A DNA stretch of 64,000 nt from Xiashengella succiniciproducens. Lineage in GTDB: Bacteria > Bacteroidota > Bacteroidia > Bacteroidales > Marinilabiliaceae. How positions within the stretch are numbered: the first letter of the stretch is position 1; every line of letters starts with the position of its first letter. A model generated the notes under the pieces. That model was not told the origin of the DNA and searched no databases. It saw nothing but the letters and a program-made list of their open reading frames with translations. Where the stretch lies: contig NZ_CP098400.1 in NCBI RefSeq assembly GCF_023674465.1, positions 248,001 to 312,000 on the forward strand. The letters are read 5' to 3'. Below are positions 1 through 9,610 of this stretch, in pieces. Made by a program: the position numbers and the translations under genes.

Positions 1-959
1 TAATCGATGATGTTGTCACCAAGCTGAACCTTGGTAGTACCATGAAGTTCAAGAGCAACGCGCTCTATCATTTCTTCGGTGAAGTCCATCATCCAGTTGT
101 AGTCTTTGTAGGCAACATAGATTTCCATAACGGTAAATTCAGGATTGTGAGTCCTGTCCATGCCTTCGTTGCGGAAGTCCTTGGCAAACTCATACACCCC
201 TTCAAAACCGCCTACGATAAGCCTTTTAAGATAGAGCTCATTTGCAATACGTAGATAGAGCGGTATATTAAGAGCATTGTGATGCGTGATAAATGGACGA
301 GCAGTAGCTCCACCGGGAATGGCTTGCAGGATGGGTGTTTCAACCTCGAGGTAACCTTTCTCGTTGAAGAAATTGCGCATTGTGTTTATAATCTTGGTGC
401 GCTTGATAAAGGTGTCCATAACGTTATCGTTGACAATAAGGTCAACGTAACGCTGACGGTAACGCTGTTCAGGGTCACAGAAGGCATCGAATACCTGGCC
501 ATCCTTTTCCTTTACTACTGGCAAAGGCCTCAAGGCCTTTGCCAGAATGGTAAGCTCCTTGACATGAACTGTGAGTTCACCGGTCTGAGTAATAAAGGCA
601 AAGCCTTTTACACCAACAATATCACCTATATCGAGAAGTTTCTTAAAGACGGTATTGTACAGAGTCTTGTCTTCGCCCGGACAGATATCATCCCGTTTAA
701 TGTAAATCTGAATTCTGCCTGTTGAATCTTTTAGTTCTGCAAATGAGGCACTTCCCATAATTCGGCGTCCCATGATGCGTCCGGCAATGCATACATCCTG
801 GTATGCATCAGGGTTGGCTTCGTAATTTTTGAGGATGTCTCCGGCATAGTGTGTTACCGGATATTCATCGGCCGGATAGGGATTTATATTAAGCTCCTGC
901 AGTTTCTTTAAGCTTTCGCGTCTGATAAGTTCCTGTTCACTCAGTTCGAGTTGATCCAT
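1..959 (-). CDS. lysS: Lysyl-tRNA synthetase, class II (C-terminal part beyond window)
   Basis: Charges tRNA-Lys with lysine in the cytoplasm. The reading frame opens at ATG 957-959 and stays open through position 1, so only about the first 319 residues are present. Visible are the N-terminal OB-fold anticodon-binding region (about residues 55-170, with [19 protein letters not shown]), then the start of the class II catalytic domain with [13 protein letters not shown] and the motif 2 region [20 protein letters not shown]. These are typical of bacterial LysS (about 500-575 residues). A TAnnTTTG-type -7 box lies on the minus strand at 993-1000, about 35 bp upstream of the start. A perfect 12-bp inverted repeat lies inside the gene at 518-545. 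Identification is secure; the missing 3' part is only because the window ends. Confidence 0.96.
   Translation of the reverse strand, partial: MDQLELSEQELIRRESLKKLQELNINPYPADEYPVTHYAGDILKNYEANPDAYQDVCIAGRIMGRRIMGSASFAELKDSTGRIQIYIKRDDICPGEDKTLYNTVFKKLLDIGDIVGVKGFAFITQTGELTVHVKELTILAKALRPLPVVKEKDGQVFDAFCDPEQRYRQRYVDLIVNDNVMDTFIKRTKIINTMRNFFNEKGYLEVETPILQAIPGGATARPFITHHNALNIPLYLRIANELYLKRLIVGGFEGVYEFAKDFRNEGMDRTHNPEFTVMEIYVAYKDYNWMMDFTEEMIERVALELHGTTKVQLGDNIID
518..545. repeat. Perfect 12-bp inverted repeat inside lysS
   Basis: Arms CTGGCAAAGGCC (518-529) and GGCCTTTGCCAG (534-545) match perfectly around the 4-nt spacer TCAA. The repeat lies wholly within lysS, in the segment encoding AKALRPLP. 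It has no T-run and is far from any gene end, so it is not a terminator. Confidence 0.9.
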
Positions 960-1100
960 GTCTTGTCCGTTTAGAAGTACAGTAAAACGCTGCAAAGATA
1001 AGTTCAAAATATTCAATTTAAAAAGGGTAACTTTACTTTATGGAATCCCAAGGCTATAAACATTTAAGAGCATCGCCTGTTATTCATACACATTTAAATT

Positions 1101-1108
1101 TAATTTTG
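1101..1108 (+). promoter_or_regulatory. Candidate -7 box for lipA
   Basis: TAATTTTG fits the Bacteroidota -7 consensus TAnnTTTG and sits 35 bp before the lipA ATG. The -33 TTTG element is not convincing, so only this half is supported. Confidence 0.4.
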
Positions 1109-1142
1109 CCTTGATACCCGGCCACAACAATAGATAGTTCTG

Positions 1143-2012
1143 ATGGAAAATACGAAGAAAGGTATAAGCAAGCCGGATTGGCTAAAGATTAAACTTCCCA
1201 ACACCAACGAATACAGCTGGATGAATAAAACCATCCGTGATCATGAGCTGCATACAATCTGTACTAGCGGAAAATGCCCAAATGCAGCCGAGTGCTGGGG
1301 TGCAGGAACAGCCACTTTTATGATACTTGGCGATATATGCACAAGGGCTTGTAAGTTTTGTAATGTAAAGACAGGAAGGCCTGAGGCTGTGGACTACAAA
1401 GAGCCGTTGCGAATAGCTCGCTCCATAAAGATTATGAAGCTTAGGCATGTAGTTATAACCTCTGTTGACCGTGATGATTTGCCCGATGGAGGTGCCGGAA
1501 TCTGGGTCGAGACTATCAAGATGGTTAAGAAGATCAACCCTGAGACGACTATGGAAGTGCTGATTGGCGATTTTCAGGGGATGACGAATCTGGTGCAGAT
1601 GGTTATAGACGCTCAACCTGAAGTAATCAGTCACAACGTGGAGACGGTCAGGAGACTGACTCCTCAGATCCGCTCAAGGGCTAAGTACGATGTAAGTCTG
1701 GATGTGCTTAAATATATTGCGGATGCCGGTTGTATAGCAAAGAGTGGCTTAATGCTGGGTCTTGGGGAAACTCAGGAAGAAGTGCTTGAAACTATGAAAG
1801 ACCTCAGGAATGTTGGTGTCAGGGTACTTACAATAGGTCAGTATTTGCAACCATCGCCCAAACACCTTCCGGTACAGGAGTATATCAAGCCTGCGCAGTT
1901 TAGGTTTTACAAAGAGGAAGGCCTAAAGATGGGCTTTAAGTATGTAGAGAGCGGCCCGCTGGTTCGTTCCTCCTACCATGCCGAGCGCCATATTAATGCT
2001 TTGAAGGATTGA
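1143..2012 (+). CDS. lipA: Lipoyl synthase
   Basis: Radical SAM enzyme that inserts two sulfurs into octanoyl groups on lipoyl-dependent carrier proteins, completing lipoate synthesis. At 289 residues it has the family length. The auxiliary cluster cysteines are C40, C45 and C51 (CTSGKCPNAAEC). The radical SAM cysteines are C66, C70 and C73 (CTRACKFC). The C-terminal RSSYHAE, whose serine ligates the auxiliary cluster, begins at residue 275. lipB follows after 6 bp, so both enzymes of protein lipoylation are co-transcribed. The start follows a 183-bp gap that also holds the divergent lysS promoter. Nothing is unusual for the family. Confidence 0.98.
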   Translation: MENTKKGISKPDWLKIKLPNTNEYSWMNKTIRDHELHTICTSGKCPNAAECWGAGTATFMILGDICTRACKFCNVKTGRPEAVDYKEPLRIARSIKIMKLRHVVITSVDRDDLPDGGAGIWVETIKMVKKINPETTMEVLIGDFQGMTNLVQMVIDAQPEVISHNVETVRRLTPQIRSRAKYDVSLDVLKYIADAGCIAKSGLMLGLGETQEEVLETMKDLRNVGVRVLTIGQYLQPSPKHLPVQEYIKPAQFRFYKEEGLKMGFKYVESGPLVRSSYHAERHINALKD

Positions 2013-2018
2013 TCAATT

Positions 2019-2702
2019 ATGAATGTAGAATACAGAGATTTAGGCCTGATTGATTATAAGGAAGCCTGGGATATCCAGGAAGAGCTATTCGATAAACTTA
2101 CATCAGCAAAAAGCGGAAAAGCAGAGCAGCAGGGAGTATCAAACTATCTGCTGTTTTGTGAGCATCCTCACGTTTATACGCTAGGGAAAAGCGGACATGA
2201 GTCAAACCTCCTGATTCCTGATGTCTTGTTACAGAGGATTAACGCAAAGTTTTACCGTATCAACCGTGGAGGGGATATCACTTATCACGGTCCCGGACAG
2301 ATAGTGGGCTACCCGATTTTTGACCTGGAAGCCATAGGTATAGGTATCAAGGAGTATATCCACAGACTTGAGGAGGCAATAATACAGACTCTTGCTGATT
2401 TTGGCATTGAAGCCACCCGTCTTGATGGTGCGACTGGGGTCTGGCTGGATGTAGACAAGGGTCTTGCTGCACGCAAGATTTGCGCAATAGGAGTTAGGGC
2501 CAGCCGTTATGTGACTATGCATGGCTTTGCTCTAAACGTAAATACCGACCTTAGTTATTTCACTCATATCAATCCCTGTGGTTTTGTCGACAAGGGTGTG
2601 ACATCTTTCCAGAAGGAACTTCAGGCACCCCAGGATATTGAAGCCGTTAAGAAAGTACTGCTTGGCAAACTGACAGCTTTGTTTGGTCTTAGTCTGGTTT
2701 AG
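2019..2702 (+). CDS. lipB: Octanoyl-[ACP]:protein octanoyltransferase
   Basis: Moves octanoate from acyl carrier protein to lipoyl domains, giving the substrate for LipA encoded just upstream. The 227 residues include the signature RGGDITYHGPGQ (83-94). The catalytic lysine is K153 in ARKICAIGVR, and the catalytic cysteine is C187 in NPCG. All expected residues are present. It is the second gene of a lipA-lipB pair. The 83-bp gap to recJ carries a possible new -7 box (TATATTTG, 2744-2751), so recJ may also have its own promoter. Confidence 0.97.
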   Translation: MNVEYRDLGLIDYKEAWDIQEELFDKLTSAKSGKAEQQGVSNYLLFCEHPHVYTLGKSGHESNLLIPDVLLQRINAKFYRINRGGDITYHGPGQIVGYPIFDLEAIGIGIKEYIHRLEEAIIQTLADFGIEATRLDGATGVWLDVDKGLAARKICAIGVRASRYVTMHGFALNVNTDLSYFTHINPCGFVDKGVTSFQKELQAPQDIEAVKKVLLGKLTALFGLSLV

Positions 2703-2785
2703 TTTATTATCCGACATCTTCTCAGTATCCAAAGCAAATTGGCTATATTTGGATTGTAATTTATTTTAGGAGGCTTTGGTAGTTA

Positions 2786-4501
2786 ATGGAAAGACGTTGG
2801 AAGATCAAAGAACCAGGTGATAGTGCTGTTGTTGAGGCTTTGGCTGGAGAACTTAATGTAGATAAGATTGTAGCTAATCTTTTGGTACAGAGAGGAGTTG
2901 ACAGTTTCTCATCAGCAAAGTCTTTTTTCAGGCCTTCACTTGATGACCTTCACGACCCTTTTCTTATGAAGGATATGGATATTGCCGTTGATCGCCTGTG
3001 CAAGGCGATTCGCAGTGGGGAAAGAATTATGATCTATGGTGATTATGATGTTGACGGGACTACTGCTGTAGCGCTTGTGTTTTCCTTTCTAAGGCGTTAT
3101 TATCAAAATCTTTTGTTTTATATCCCTGACCGATATACTGAAGGATATGGAATATCTACCAAGGGTATAGAAGCTGCAGCCGACAGCGGCTGCAGTCTGA
3201 TAATATCGCTGGACTGCGGCATCAAGGCAGTCAATAAAATAAGGTATGCAAAGAATTTCGGCATTGACTTTATAGTCTGTGACCACCATACTCCTGGGGA
3301 AGCTCTTCCCGAGGCTTTAGCCTGTATAGACCCCAAACGTCAGGATGATACCTATCCCTACAAGGACCTCTCAGGTTGTGGTGTGGGTTTTAAGCTTTTG
3401 CAGGCTTTCTGCCTGCATAATGGCTACCCTGTTGAGCCTTTATATAAGTATCTTGACCTTGTGGCAGTAAGCATTGCTGCCGATATAGTGCCTATCACGG
3501 GGGAGAACCGGATATTGGCCTATTATGGACTCAAGCAGCTGAACAACGATCCGGGTACCGGATTGAAAAGCATCATTCATGTGTCCAATATGGAGGGCAA
3601 GGAGCTGGAGATGAGTGACGTAGTGTTTAAGATTGGTCCCAGAATAAATGCTGCAGGACGTATTGAATCAGGACGCGATGCAGTGGAACTTCTGATCAGT
3701 GGAGAGGAAGAGCTTGCAAAAAGTCTTAGCGCAAATATCAATGGACATAATGAGGTTCGTAAGGATCTTGACAAAAAGATTACAGATGAGGCTTTGCAAC
3801 TACTCATCAATGATCCTTCACAAAAGGAGCGCAAAAGTACTGTCTTGTTCAGACCTCACTGGCATAAAGGGGTAATAGGGATTGTTGCATCCCGTCTGAT
3901 GGATAAATTCTACAGGCCTACGGTAATAATAACCGAGAGTCAGGGACTGGCTACCGGCTCGGCTCGTTCAGTTGAAGGATTCGACCTTTATAGTGCAGTG
4001 GAGTCATGCAGTGACCTGTTGATTAGCTTTGGGGGTCACACATCTGCTGCCGGGCTAACTATGGATATTGGGAATGTTGAGCTTTTTGCCCAGCGATTCG
4101 AAGAGTGGGTAGAGGCACACATCACTCCCGAACAGATGATTCCTCAGGTTGAAATAGATGCCGAGATAAGGCTCAAGGACATTAATGCCAGACTTATGAG
4201 GCTGCTAGCCCAGTTTGCCCCATTTGGGCCCGCCAATCAGAAGCCTTTGTTTGTTACCCGCAGAGTGATTGATTACGGAACCACCAAACTAGTGGGAAAG
4301 GGGCGTGACCACATCAAGTTTGAGCTTATTGAGGAATGCTCAGGGGCAATAGTCAGGGGGATAGGATTCTCAATGAAGGATCATCTTACGAAGATCCAGT
4401 CAAGAGAGCCCTTTGATATTGTTTACTCCATCGAAGAGAATGTATACAATGGAGTAAGTTCGGTACAACTAATGATTAAGGATTTGCTTTTCCCTTATTA
4501 G
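2786..4501 (+). CDS. recJ: Single-stranded-DNA-specific exonuclease RecJ
   Basis: 5'-3' single-strand DNA exonuclease of recombination and mismatch repair. The 571 residues match the family. The DHH-domain motif I is DYDVDGTT (86-93), the DHH triad is at 166-168, and the DHHA1 motif GGHTSAAG is at 416-423. The gene has an AGGAGG sequence at 2768-2773, 12 nt before ATG; the spacing is long but the match is unusual for this phylum. A perfect 9-bp hairpin, CTGCAGCCG/CGGCTGCAG (3174-3195, 4-nt loop), lies inside the gene. The 3' end overlaps the convergent permease gene by 26 bp. Confidence 0.97.
   Translation: MERRWKIKEPGDSAVVEALAGELNVDKIVANLLVQRGVDSFSSAKSFFRPSLDDLHDPFLMKDMDIAVDRLCKAIRSGERIMIYGDYDVDGTTAVALVFSFLRRYYQNLLFYIPDRYTEGYGISTKGIEAAADSGCSLIISLDCGIKAVNKIRYAKNFGIDFIVCDHHTPGEALPEALACIDPKRQDDTYPYKDLSGCGVGFKLLQAFCLHNGYPVEPLYKYLDLVAVSIAADIVPITGENRILAYYGLKQLNNDPGTGLKSIIHVSNMEGKELEMSDVVFKIGPRINAAGRIESGRDAVELLISGEEELAKSLSANINGHNEVRKDLDKKITDEALQLLINDPSQKERKSTVLFRPHWHKGVIGIVASRLMDKFYRPTVIITESQGLATGSARSVEGFDLYSAVESCSDLLISFGGHTSAAGLTMDIGNVELFAQRFEEWVEAHITPEQMIPQVEIDAEIRLKDINARLMRLLAQFAPFGPANQKPLFVTRRVIDYGTTKLVGKGRDHIKFELIEECSGAIVRGIGFSMKDHLTKIQSREPFDIVYSIEENVYNGVSSVQLMIKDLLFPY
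3174..3195. repeat. Perfect 9-bp inverted repeat inside recJ
   Basis: CTGCAGCCG (3174-3182) and CGGCTGCAG (3187-3195) with loop ACAG. The repeat is wholly coding (EAAADSGCS) and one of a set of similar intragenic hairpins in this window. Confidence 0.8.
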
Positions 4502-5402
4502 CCTTCTTGCTGAATACCCCTACAGCCATTATAGCTCCAATAAGTACAACAAGCGCTCCTATATAGGCCATTGGTGCCAGAGCATCTGTACTGAACCAGC
4601 TGACATTGATCCACAGCAATATCTCCATCAAAAGCACTGTGATGATGGGGTTGAGCGTTATGATGACGCTTATTTTATTGGCGTCTATGTATTTAAGTGC
4701 TAATGAAAGACTTCCGTAGGCCAGCAGGGTATTGAATGCCAGGAAAAGGAAGAGAAACCATACGCCAATGCTGTGGGCCTGGAATAGTGTTGAGAAATCA
4801 GCAAATGGCAGGAACATCAACATTGGTATGGCATAAAGCATTAGACTTATCTCAGAAGTACTGTATTTATTTACCACCATTTTATTGATTATAGCATAGC
4901 CGGTCCAGGTTACTGATCCCATCAAAAGCCATAAAAATCCTGTCTGGAGTTCTTCCTTGCCGGGAATAAAGTCCAGCTGATAGTAGTAAAACACGACAAA
5001 ACCCACAGCAGTAAGAATAAAACCGGCGATACGGATGGTATCTGCTTTTTCCTTAAACATAAAGAATCCGGCAAAGGCCAACAGTACCGGACCAAGCTGA
5101 ATAATTATCTGTGCTACAAGCGGGCCTCCATAGTTTACACCCTGTTGATATCCTATAAAGTTAAATCCCAGTAATATAGCAGCAGCTACGAGGGAAAGCG
5201 GTGGTTTGACAAGTATCTTGAGTGAGGATGGAGTCTTAATAGCCATAAATAGGGCAATTGAGCCAAAGGCGACCAAAAAGCGCCACCATACGATGGTGTA
5301 AGAGTCAATATAGTTAAGAGCTACTTTAAGGGCTATAGCTAGTGTGGCCCAAAGAATTGCGGTATTCAACGAAAGTAAAATACCTTTGGTGTTGTTGGTC
5401 AT
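4476..5402 (-). CDS. EamA/DMT-family membrane transporter
   Basis: A ten-helix permease of the drug/metabolite transporter superfamily, in two EamA repeats. Hydrophobic segments run through nearly all of the roughly 308 residues, and each half begins with a GILLSLNTAILWATLAIALK-like or GFLWLLMGSVTWTGYAIINK-like helix. The substrate cannot be inferred; relatives export amino acids or metabolites. I chose ATG at 5402 (MTNNTKGILL); an upstream in-frame start at 5447 would add 15 residues unlike the family. The stop lies inside the convergent recJ 3' end, a 26-bp tail-to-tail overlap. Confidence 0.85.
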   Translation of the reverse strand: MTNNTKGILLSLNTAILWATLAIALKVALNYIDSYTIVWWRFLVAFGSIALFMAIKTPSSLKILVKPPLSLVAAAILLGFNFIGYQQGVNYGGPLVAQIIIQLGPVLLAFAGFFMFKEKADTIRIAGFILTAVGFVVFYYYQLDFIPGKEELQTGFLWLLMGSVTWTGYAIINKMVVNKYSTSEISLMLYAIPMLMFLPFADFSTLFQAHSIGVWFLFLFLAFNTLLAYGSLSLALKYIDANKISVIITLNPIITVLLMEILLWINVSWFSTDALAPMAYIGALVVLIGAIMAVGVFSKKANKGKANP

Positions 5403-5497
5403 ATGTGTTGTTAATAATCGCGCTGCAAAATTAGTAATAGGCTTCACATTTTGATTAAATTATACTTTATATTTGTGGAAACATAAATTGGAAAACT

Positions 5498-6331
5498 ATG
5501 AGACAACTCTTAAATCCCAAGATTGCACTTACTTTGATCACCTCAGTAGTTCTGCTCCTGACCTCCTGCAATATGAAGCGCAAATCGTCTGGCGACGGTC
5601 CGCAGGATGGAGCTGTTCTTGAGAAAACCACAGTTGAAGAAAAAGTACGTGAATTCGTATATCCGCTTCCTACAGCATTTGAAGTCACTGAAATGCTTAA
5701 CAGGATTGGTGCAGCATATATTCTGACTCTTTCAAATCCGGTTAGCAATGTGGAGCGTTACCTTACAGAAAAATCAAAGGCTCTGAATCTGGGTATCTAT
5801 AGCGCTGACCTTAGCTATGCCAGCGCTTATAACCAAAAGCAGAGTGTTATAGATTATATGGATGTATCCAAGAAGCTTATCGATGCTCTGAATATTTCCG
5901 GCGCTATCAGCCAGGATGTGATTGAACAGGTTGAAGCTAATCAGGATAATAAGGATGAACTTGTAAACATCATTACAAACACCTTCTACGATACATATGA
6001 ATATCTAAATCAGGCCAACAGGGGATCAGTATCTCTGCTCGTTCTTGCCGGAACCTGGGTTGAGGGTCTTTACATTGTTACTCACATTACCGAGAATGTG
6101 TACTACAACAAGGAAATGGTAACGATAATAATGAAGCAAAAGGCTTCTCTTGACACTCTGATGGAACTTATGCAAGTTGCAAAGGATGATCCGGCTGTAG
6201 CTGAAACTATATCTGAACTGCTGCCACTTTACAATACTTATCTTGCTGTTGAAAATGATGCAATCACAGAAGCTCAGGTATTGTTTATTACCAAAGAGAT
6301 TTACAGGGTTAGAAACAAAATGGTGGAGTAG
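5498..6331 (+). CDS. Predicted lipoprotein, function unknown
   Basis: The N-terminus MRQLLNPKIALTLITSVVLL is followed by LTSCN, a lipobox with the acylated cysteine near residue 24, so the protein should be lipid-anchored in the envelope. The rest of the 277 residues is soluble, mostly helical, and rich in charged residues. I do not recognise a characterised domain; similar alpha-helical lipoproteins are common and uncharacterised in Bacteroidota. A -7 box TATATTTG (5468-5475) precedes the start by about 22 bp. The gene is monocistronic and ends in a strong bidirectional terminator shared with catalase. Confidence 0.75.
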   Translation: MRQLLNPKIALTLITSVVLLLTSCNMKRKSSGDGPQDGAVLEKTTVEEKVREFVYPLPTAFEVTEMLNRIGAAYILTLSNPVSNVERYLTEKSKALNLGIYSADLSYASAYNQKQSVIDYMDVSKKLIDALNISGAISQDVIEQVEANQDNKDELVNIITNTFYDTYEYLNQANRGSVSLLVLAGTWVEGLYIVTHITENVYYNKEMVTIIMKQKASLDTLMELMQVAKDDPAVAETISELLPLYNTYLAVENDAITEAQVLFITKEIYRVRNKMVE

Positions 6332-6346
6332 TATTTGTCTCTAAGC

Positions 6347-6388
6347 AAAATAAAGAGGGGTGTCCTACAAGACACCCCTCTTTATTTT
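6347..6388. terminator. Bidirectional intrinsic terminator between lipoprotein gene and katA
   Basis: A perfect 18-bp stem (6347-6364 with 6371-6388) around the loop CTACAA. The GC core GAGGGGTGTC is flanked by A-run and T-run arms, so it works on both strands. It lies between the convergent stops at 6331 and 6390. Confidence 0.95.
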
Positions 6389-6389
6389 A

Positions 6390-7862
6390 CTATGGCTTGA
6401 AGTTGAAATTAAGCTTCTTGGCAATCTCTGTTGCAAGTTCTTTATCAACCTTGTAGAAGTGTCCAAGCTGACGTTGTATTATTTCGTCTCGCTTAGGGCC
6501 TTCAATTCCGGCCATTGAACCGGCAAAATTGCTGATTGTTGCCTTGCGTTCTCTGTCTGTCATGACCTTTCTAAATAGCTGTCCAGGCTGGGTATAATGG
6601 TCGTCATCATTCTCGTTGCGGTCGTAAAAGTCAGCCCAGTCTGAGTGAAGATCCATACCCGGACTCTTGTACTTTGGATCAGCTTCTATACCATCATAAC
6701 TATTAGGATAGTAGTTGGGTGCATCACCTCCGTTACCATTTACAGACATATAGCCGTCGCGTTCATGATTGTGGACCGGAACAATAGGTCTGTTGACGGG
6801 GATTTGCTCATAATTTGCTCCCAGGCGGTAGCGGTGAGCATCAGGATAAGCAAAGAGTCGACCCTGCAACATCTTGTCAGGTGACAGGCCTATACCTCTA
6901 ACCACATTTGAAGGTGCAAAGGCAGCCTGCTCTACATCAGCAAAGTAGTTAACGGGTATCTCATTGAGCTCCATCACACCGACCTCAATAAGCGGGTATT
7001 CTGAGTGAGACCAAACCTTTGTGACATCAAATGGATTCCACCTGAACTTCTTTGCCTGTTCGTCTGTCATCACCTGGATATTGAGAGTCCACTTTGGATA
7101 ATCGCCCTTCCTGATGGCATTTACAAGGTCTCTCTGAGCATAGTCAGGATCCTTGCCTCTCAGATCCTCTGCCTGAGCTGCCGAAAGAGTCTTGTTTCCC
7201 TGCTGGGTTTTGAAGTGGAACTTAACCCATACTCTTTCACCCTTTTCGTTGTACATAGAGAAGGTATGGCTTCCATACCCGTTCATATGACGGTAACCAT
7301 CTGGTGTGCCTCTGTCACTGAAGAGTATCATTATTTGGTGGAGACTTTCAGGATTGAGACTCCAGAAATCCCACATCATGGTCGGACTCTTGAGGTTGGT
7401 GTGCGGATCACGTTTCTGAGTGTGGATAAAGTCGGGGAATTTCTTAGCATCCTTGATAAAGAATACCGGAGTATTGTTTCCAACAAGGTCCCAGTTGCCT
7501 TCATCAGTATAGAACTTAACGGCAAAGCCTCTTGGGTCACGTTCGGTGTCTGCACTTCCCTTTTCTCCACCAACAGTTGAGAACCTTATAAACACACGAC
7601 ATTCATTGCCTACCCTGCTAAACAGAGAAGCGCATGTGTATTTGGTGATATCATTGGTTACTGTGAATTTCCCAAATGCACCTGTACCCTTGGCGTGTAC
7701 CACTCTTTCGGGGATTCTCTCCCTGTTAAAGTGAGCAAGTTTCTCAAACAGAAAGCTGTCCTGGATTAACACAGGTCCCCGTGGACCTGCAGACATACTG
7801 TCTTCATTTTCGTGATACGGCCTTCCTGATGCGGTTGTCAGCCTTTTTTTATCGTCTTTCAT
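6390..7862 (-). CDS. katA: Monofunctional haem catalase
   Basis: Decomposes hydrogen peroxide to water and oxygen in the cytoplasm. The 490 residues are the small-subunit (clade 3) length. The catalytic histidine is H56 in RVVHAKG, the distal asparagine lies at N129/N130 in VGNNTPVFF, and the proximal haem tyrosine is Y339 in RLFAYPDAHRYRLG. The gene stands alone: a strong terminator is directly downstream. Upstream, positions 7878-7903 hold an imperfect inverted repeat with AGGTTAAC and GTGACCT arms that might be an operator, but no known peroxide-regulator site is clear. Presence of catalase suggests exposure to oxygen. Confidence 0.98.
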   Translation of the reverse strand: MKDDKKRLTTASGRPYHENEDSMSAGPRGPVLIQDSFLFEKLAHFNRERIPERVVHAKGTGAFGKFTVTNDITKYTCASLFSRVGNECRVFIRFSTVGGEKGSADTERDPRGFAVKFYTDEGNWDLVGNNTPVFFIKDAKKFPDFIHTQKRDPHTNLKSPTMMWDFWSLNPESLHQIMILFSDRGTPDGYRHMNGYGSHTFSMYNEKGERVWVKFHFKTQQGNKTLSAAQAEDLRGKDPDYAQRDLVNAIRKGDYPKWTLNIQVMTDEQAKKFRWNPFDVTKVWSHSEYPLIEVGVMELNEIPVNYFADVEQAAFAPSNVVRGIGLSPDKMLQGRLFAYPDAHRYRLGANYEQIPVNRPIVPVHNHERDGYMSVNGNGGDAPNYYPNSYDGIEADPKYKSPGMDLHSDWADFYDRNENDDDHYTQPGQLFRKVMTDRERKATISNFAGSMAGIEGPKRDEIIQRQLGHFYKVDKELATEIAKKLNFNFKP

Positions 7863-7944
7863 ACCTGTATAATTTTAGGTTAACTATATTTCTATGTGAC
7901 CTGAATTCGTAGCGGAGGGAAGTCCTGCAGGACATGACAACCGG

Positions 7945-8313
7945 CTATTTCTTGGCATTCGGGACCCAAAACCACACAACTATTGTACCAATACAGGCAG
8001 CAGCTAGTACAACAATACGTAGGTTGATATTACTGATAAGGACCCAGGCAGATATCGACACCATAATCCACATTAGCACAATGGAATAGATTTTTTCGTG
8101 TCTGTATAAGCCCTTATTAGTCTCATATCTTCTAATCCTTCCTCCCAGGTATTTATTATTAAGCAGCCATTGGTGCAACCTGGGTGAGCCCTTCATATAT
8201 AGGTAGGCTGAAAGGAGGAGGAAGGGGGTGGTGGGCAAACCCGGTACTACTATTCCCACTAAACCCAGAGCCAGTGCTATTGAGCCCAGCACAATATAAA
8301 TAGACTTTAGCAT
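7945..8313 (-). CDS. DUF454/YbaN-family small membrane protein
   Basis: About 122 residues with a hydrophobic hairpin at the N-terminus containing GLVGIVVPGLPTTPFLLLSA, the family hallmark (GxxGxxxPxLPTTPF). A conserved loop SPRLHQWLLNNKYLGG follows, then two more membrane segments near the C-terminus. Function is unknown; it is an inner-membrane protein. ATG at 8313 aligns with the family start; an in-frame GTG at 8349 would add 12 polar residues. It is divergent from the MFS gene with a short shared upstream region. Confidence 0.85.
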   Translation of the reverse strand: MLKSIYIVLGSIALALGLVGIVVPGLPTTPFLLLSAYLYMKGSPRLHQWLLNNKYLGGRIRRYETNKGLYRHEKIYSIVLMWIMVSISAWVLISNINLRIVVLAAACIGTIVVWFWVPNAKK

Positions 8314-8381
8314 CAGATATGACTTTTCACAATCTTCGGGATCATTCACAAATTTTACAATGTCTTAATTTAGACCATTTA

Positions 8382-8394
8382 TGCACAATGTGCA
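8382..8394. promoter_or_regulatory. 13-bp palindrome upstream of MFS gene
   Basis: TGCACA-A-TGTGCA, 6-bp arms around one base, lies 35 bp before the chosen MFS start. It sits where a -33 element would fall relative to a possible -7 box TAACTTCG (8404-8411). This is operator-like but unproven. Confidence 0.4.
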
Positions 8395-8428
8395 AGTTTT
8401 GCGTAACTTCGCGCACATTTTTGAGCGT

Positions 8429-9574
8429 ATGTTATCATTAAAGATCTTCTTTACCGAAAAGAAATATTTCGCCCCGGCATTTATGTACACCTGCTTTGCA
8501 TTGGTGTTTAGTACATGGATTGTATATATTCCCTTTATAGCTCATAAGTTGCAGATTGGTGAGGCAAGGATAGGGACGGCACTGTTTTTTGGATCCCTTG
8601 GCTCCTTCCTTACAATTCCTCTGTCCAACCGACTGACTATCATTTTAGGTGTCGGACGACAGGCTTTCTGGGGCTTTATACTCTATGCCACTTCACTCTT
8701 TGGAATCTTCTCAGCTCCAGGTTATTACTGGCTGCTTGCCGCACTTTTTTATTACGGAATGTGCAGTTCAATCTTTGCTATAGGTCTTAATTCACTTGTT
8801 GCTGAGGTTGAGAAGAGAGCAGGTAAGTATATAATGACCGGAACCCATGGTTTCTGGAGTATAGGTGGGATGATTGGAGCCTCGCTCGGAGGTTATCTTG
8901 CGGGACGCTTCAATATGCCCTTTGTGCACCTTGGCGTGGTGCTGGTGATTCTGATATCAGCAAACCTATACCTTCGTAAGGAATACATTAATATAAAAGG
9001 AGAAGCGAAAACCAGGAAAGAGAAGGGTTCTATTCCCTGGAAGCCCATCCTGCTGATTGCTATGATAGCGATGGTTATGATGGCGTCTGAAGGCGCCATC
9101 GCTGACTGGAGCTCCCTTTATATGAAGGAGGTTGTAATTGTAAGAGCCGAACTGTGGGGACTAGCCTATGCTTTGTTTGCCGTTGGTATGGCAATAGGCC
9201 GTTTCATGGGTGATGCGATGAGTCTGAGATTTGGTTCATGGCGACTGCTTAGTATGGCTGTTCTTACCAGCATTGTGGGTTTTGCACTGGTGCTTAGCAC
9301 AGTCGGTGTAATAGTATTCTGCGGATTTTTGATAATTGGCCTGGGCTTCTCAGTCGTAGTTCCCGAGATCTATCGTCTGGCCTCCAATGTTGATGGCATT
9401 AGGCCTGCAGATGGTATTTCGATGATTGCAGCCTCATCAAATATAGGCTTCCTTACCGGTCCTGTAATCCTTGGTTTTGTTGCCGAACTGTACAGTCTAT
9501 ACGCTAGTTTTTTAGTACTGACCGGCTTTGTGGTTATCGCCTTTGTTTTAGTCTCTTTAAAGAAAAGGCGTTAA
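8429..9574 (+). CDS. Major facilitator superfamily permease
   Basis: A 12-helix MFS transporter of about 381 residues. After a short cytoplasmic N-terminus come alternating hydrophobic helices and the inter-helix motif SNRLTIILGVGRQAFWG. The second half contains GRFMGDAMSLRFGSWRLL, the equivalent of the MFS loop 2/8 motif. It resembles the YbjJ/sugar-permease branch, but the substrate is not determinable. I start at ATG 8429 (MLSLKIFF); the longer frame from 8381 would begin inside the palindrome and probable promoter. It is convergent with folA. Confidence 0.85.
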   Translation: MLSLKIFFTEKKYFAPAFMYTCFALVFSTWIVYIPFIAHKLQIGEARIGTALFFGSLGSFLTIPLSNRLTIILGVGRQAFWGFILYATSLFGIFSAPGYYWLLAALFYYGMCSSIFAIGLNSLVAEVEKRAGKYIMTGTHGFWSIGGMIGASLGGYLAGRFNMPFVHLGVVLVILISANLYLRKEYINIKGEAKTRKEKGSIPWKPILLIAMIAMVMMASEGAIADWSSLYMKEVVIVRAELWGLAYALFAVGMAIGRFMGDAMSLRFGSWRLLSMAVLTSIVGFALVLSTVGVIVFCGFLIIGLGFSVVVPEIYRLASNVDGIRPADGISMIAASSNIGFLTGPVILGFVAELYSLYASFLVLTGFVVIAFVLVSLKKRR

Positions 9575-9610
9575 GGATTCTGTTTGAAATACAGCTGAGT
9601 ATGAAGTGTC

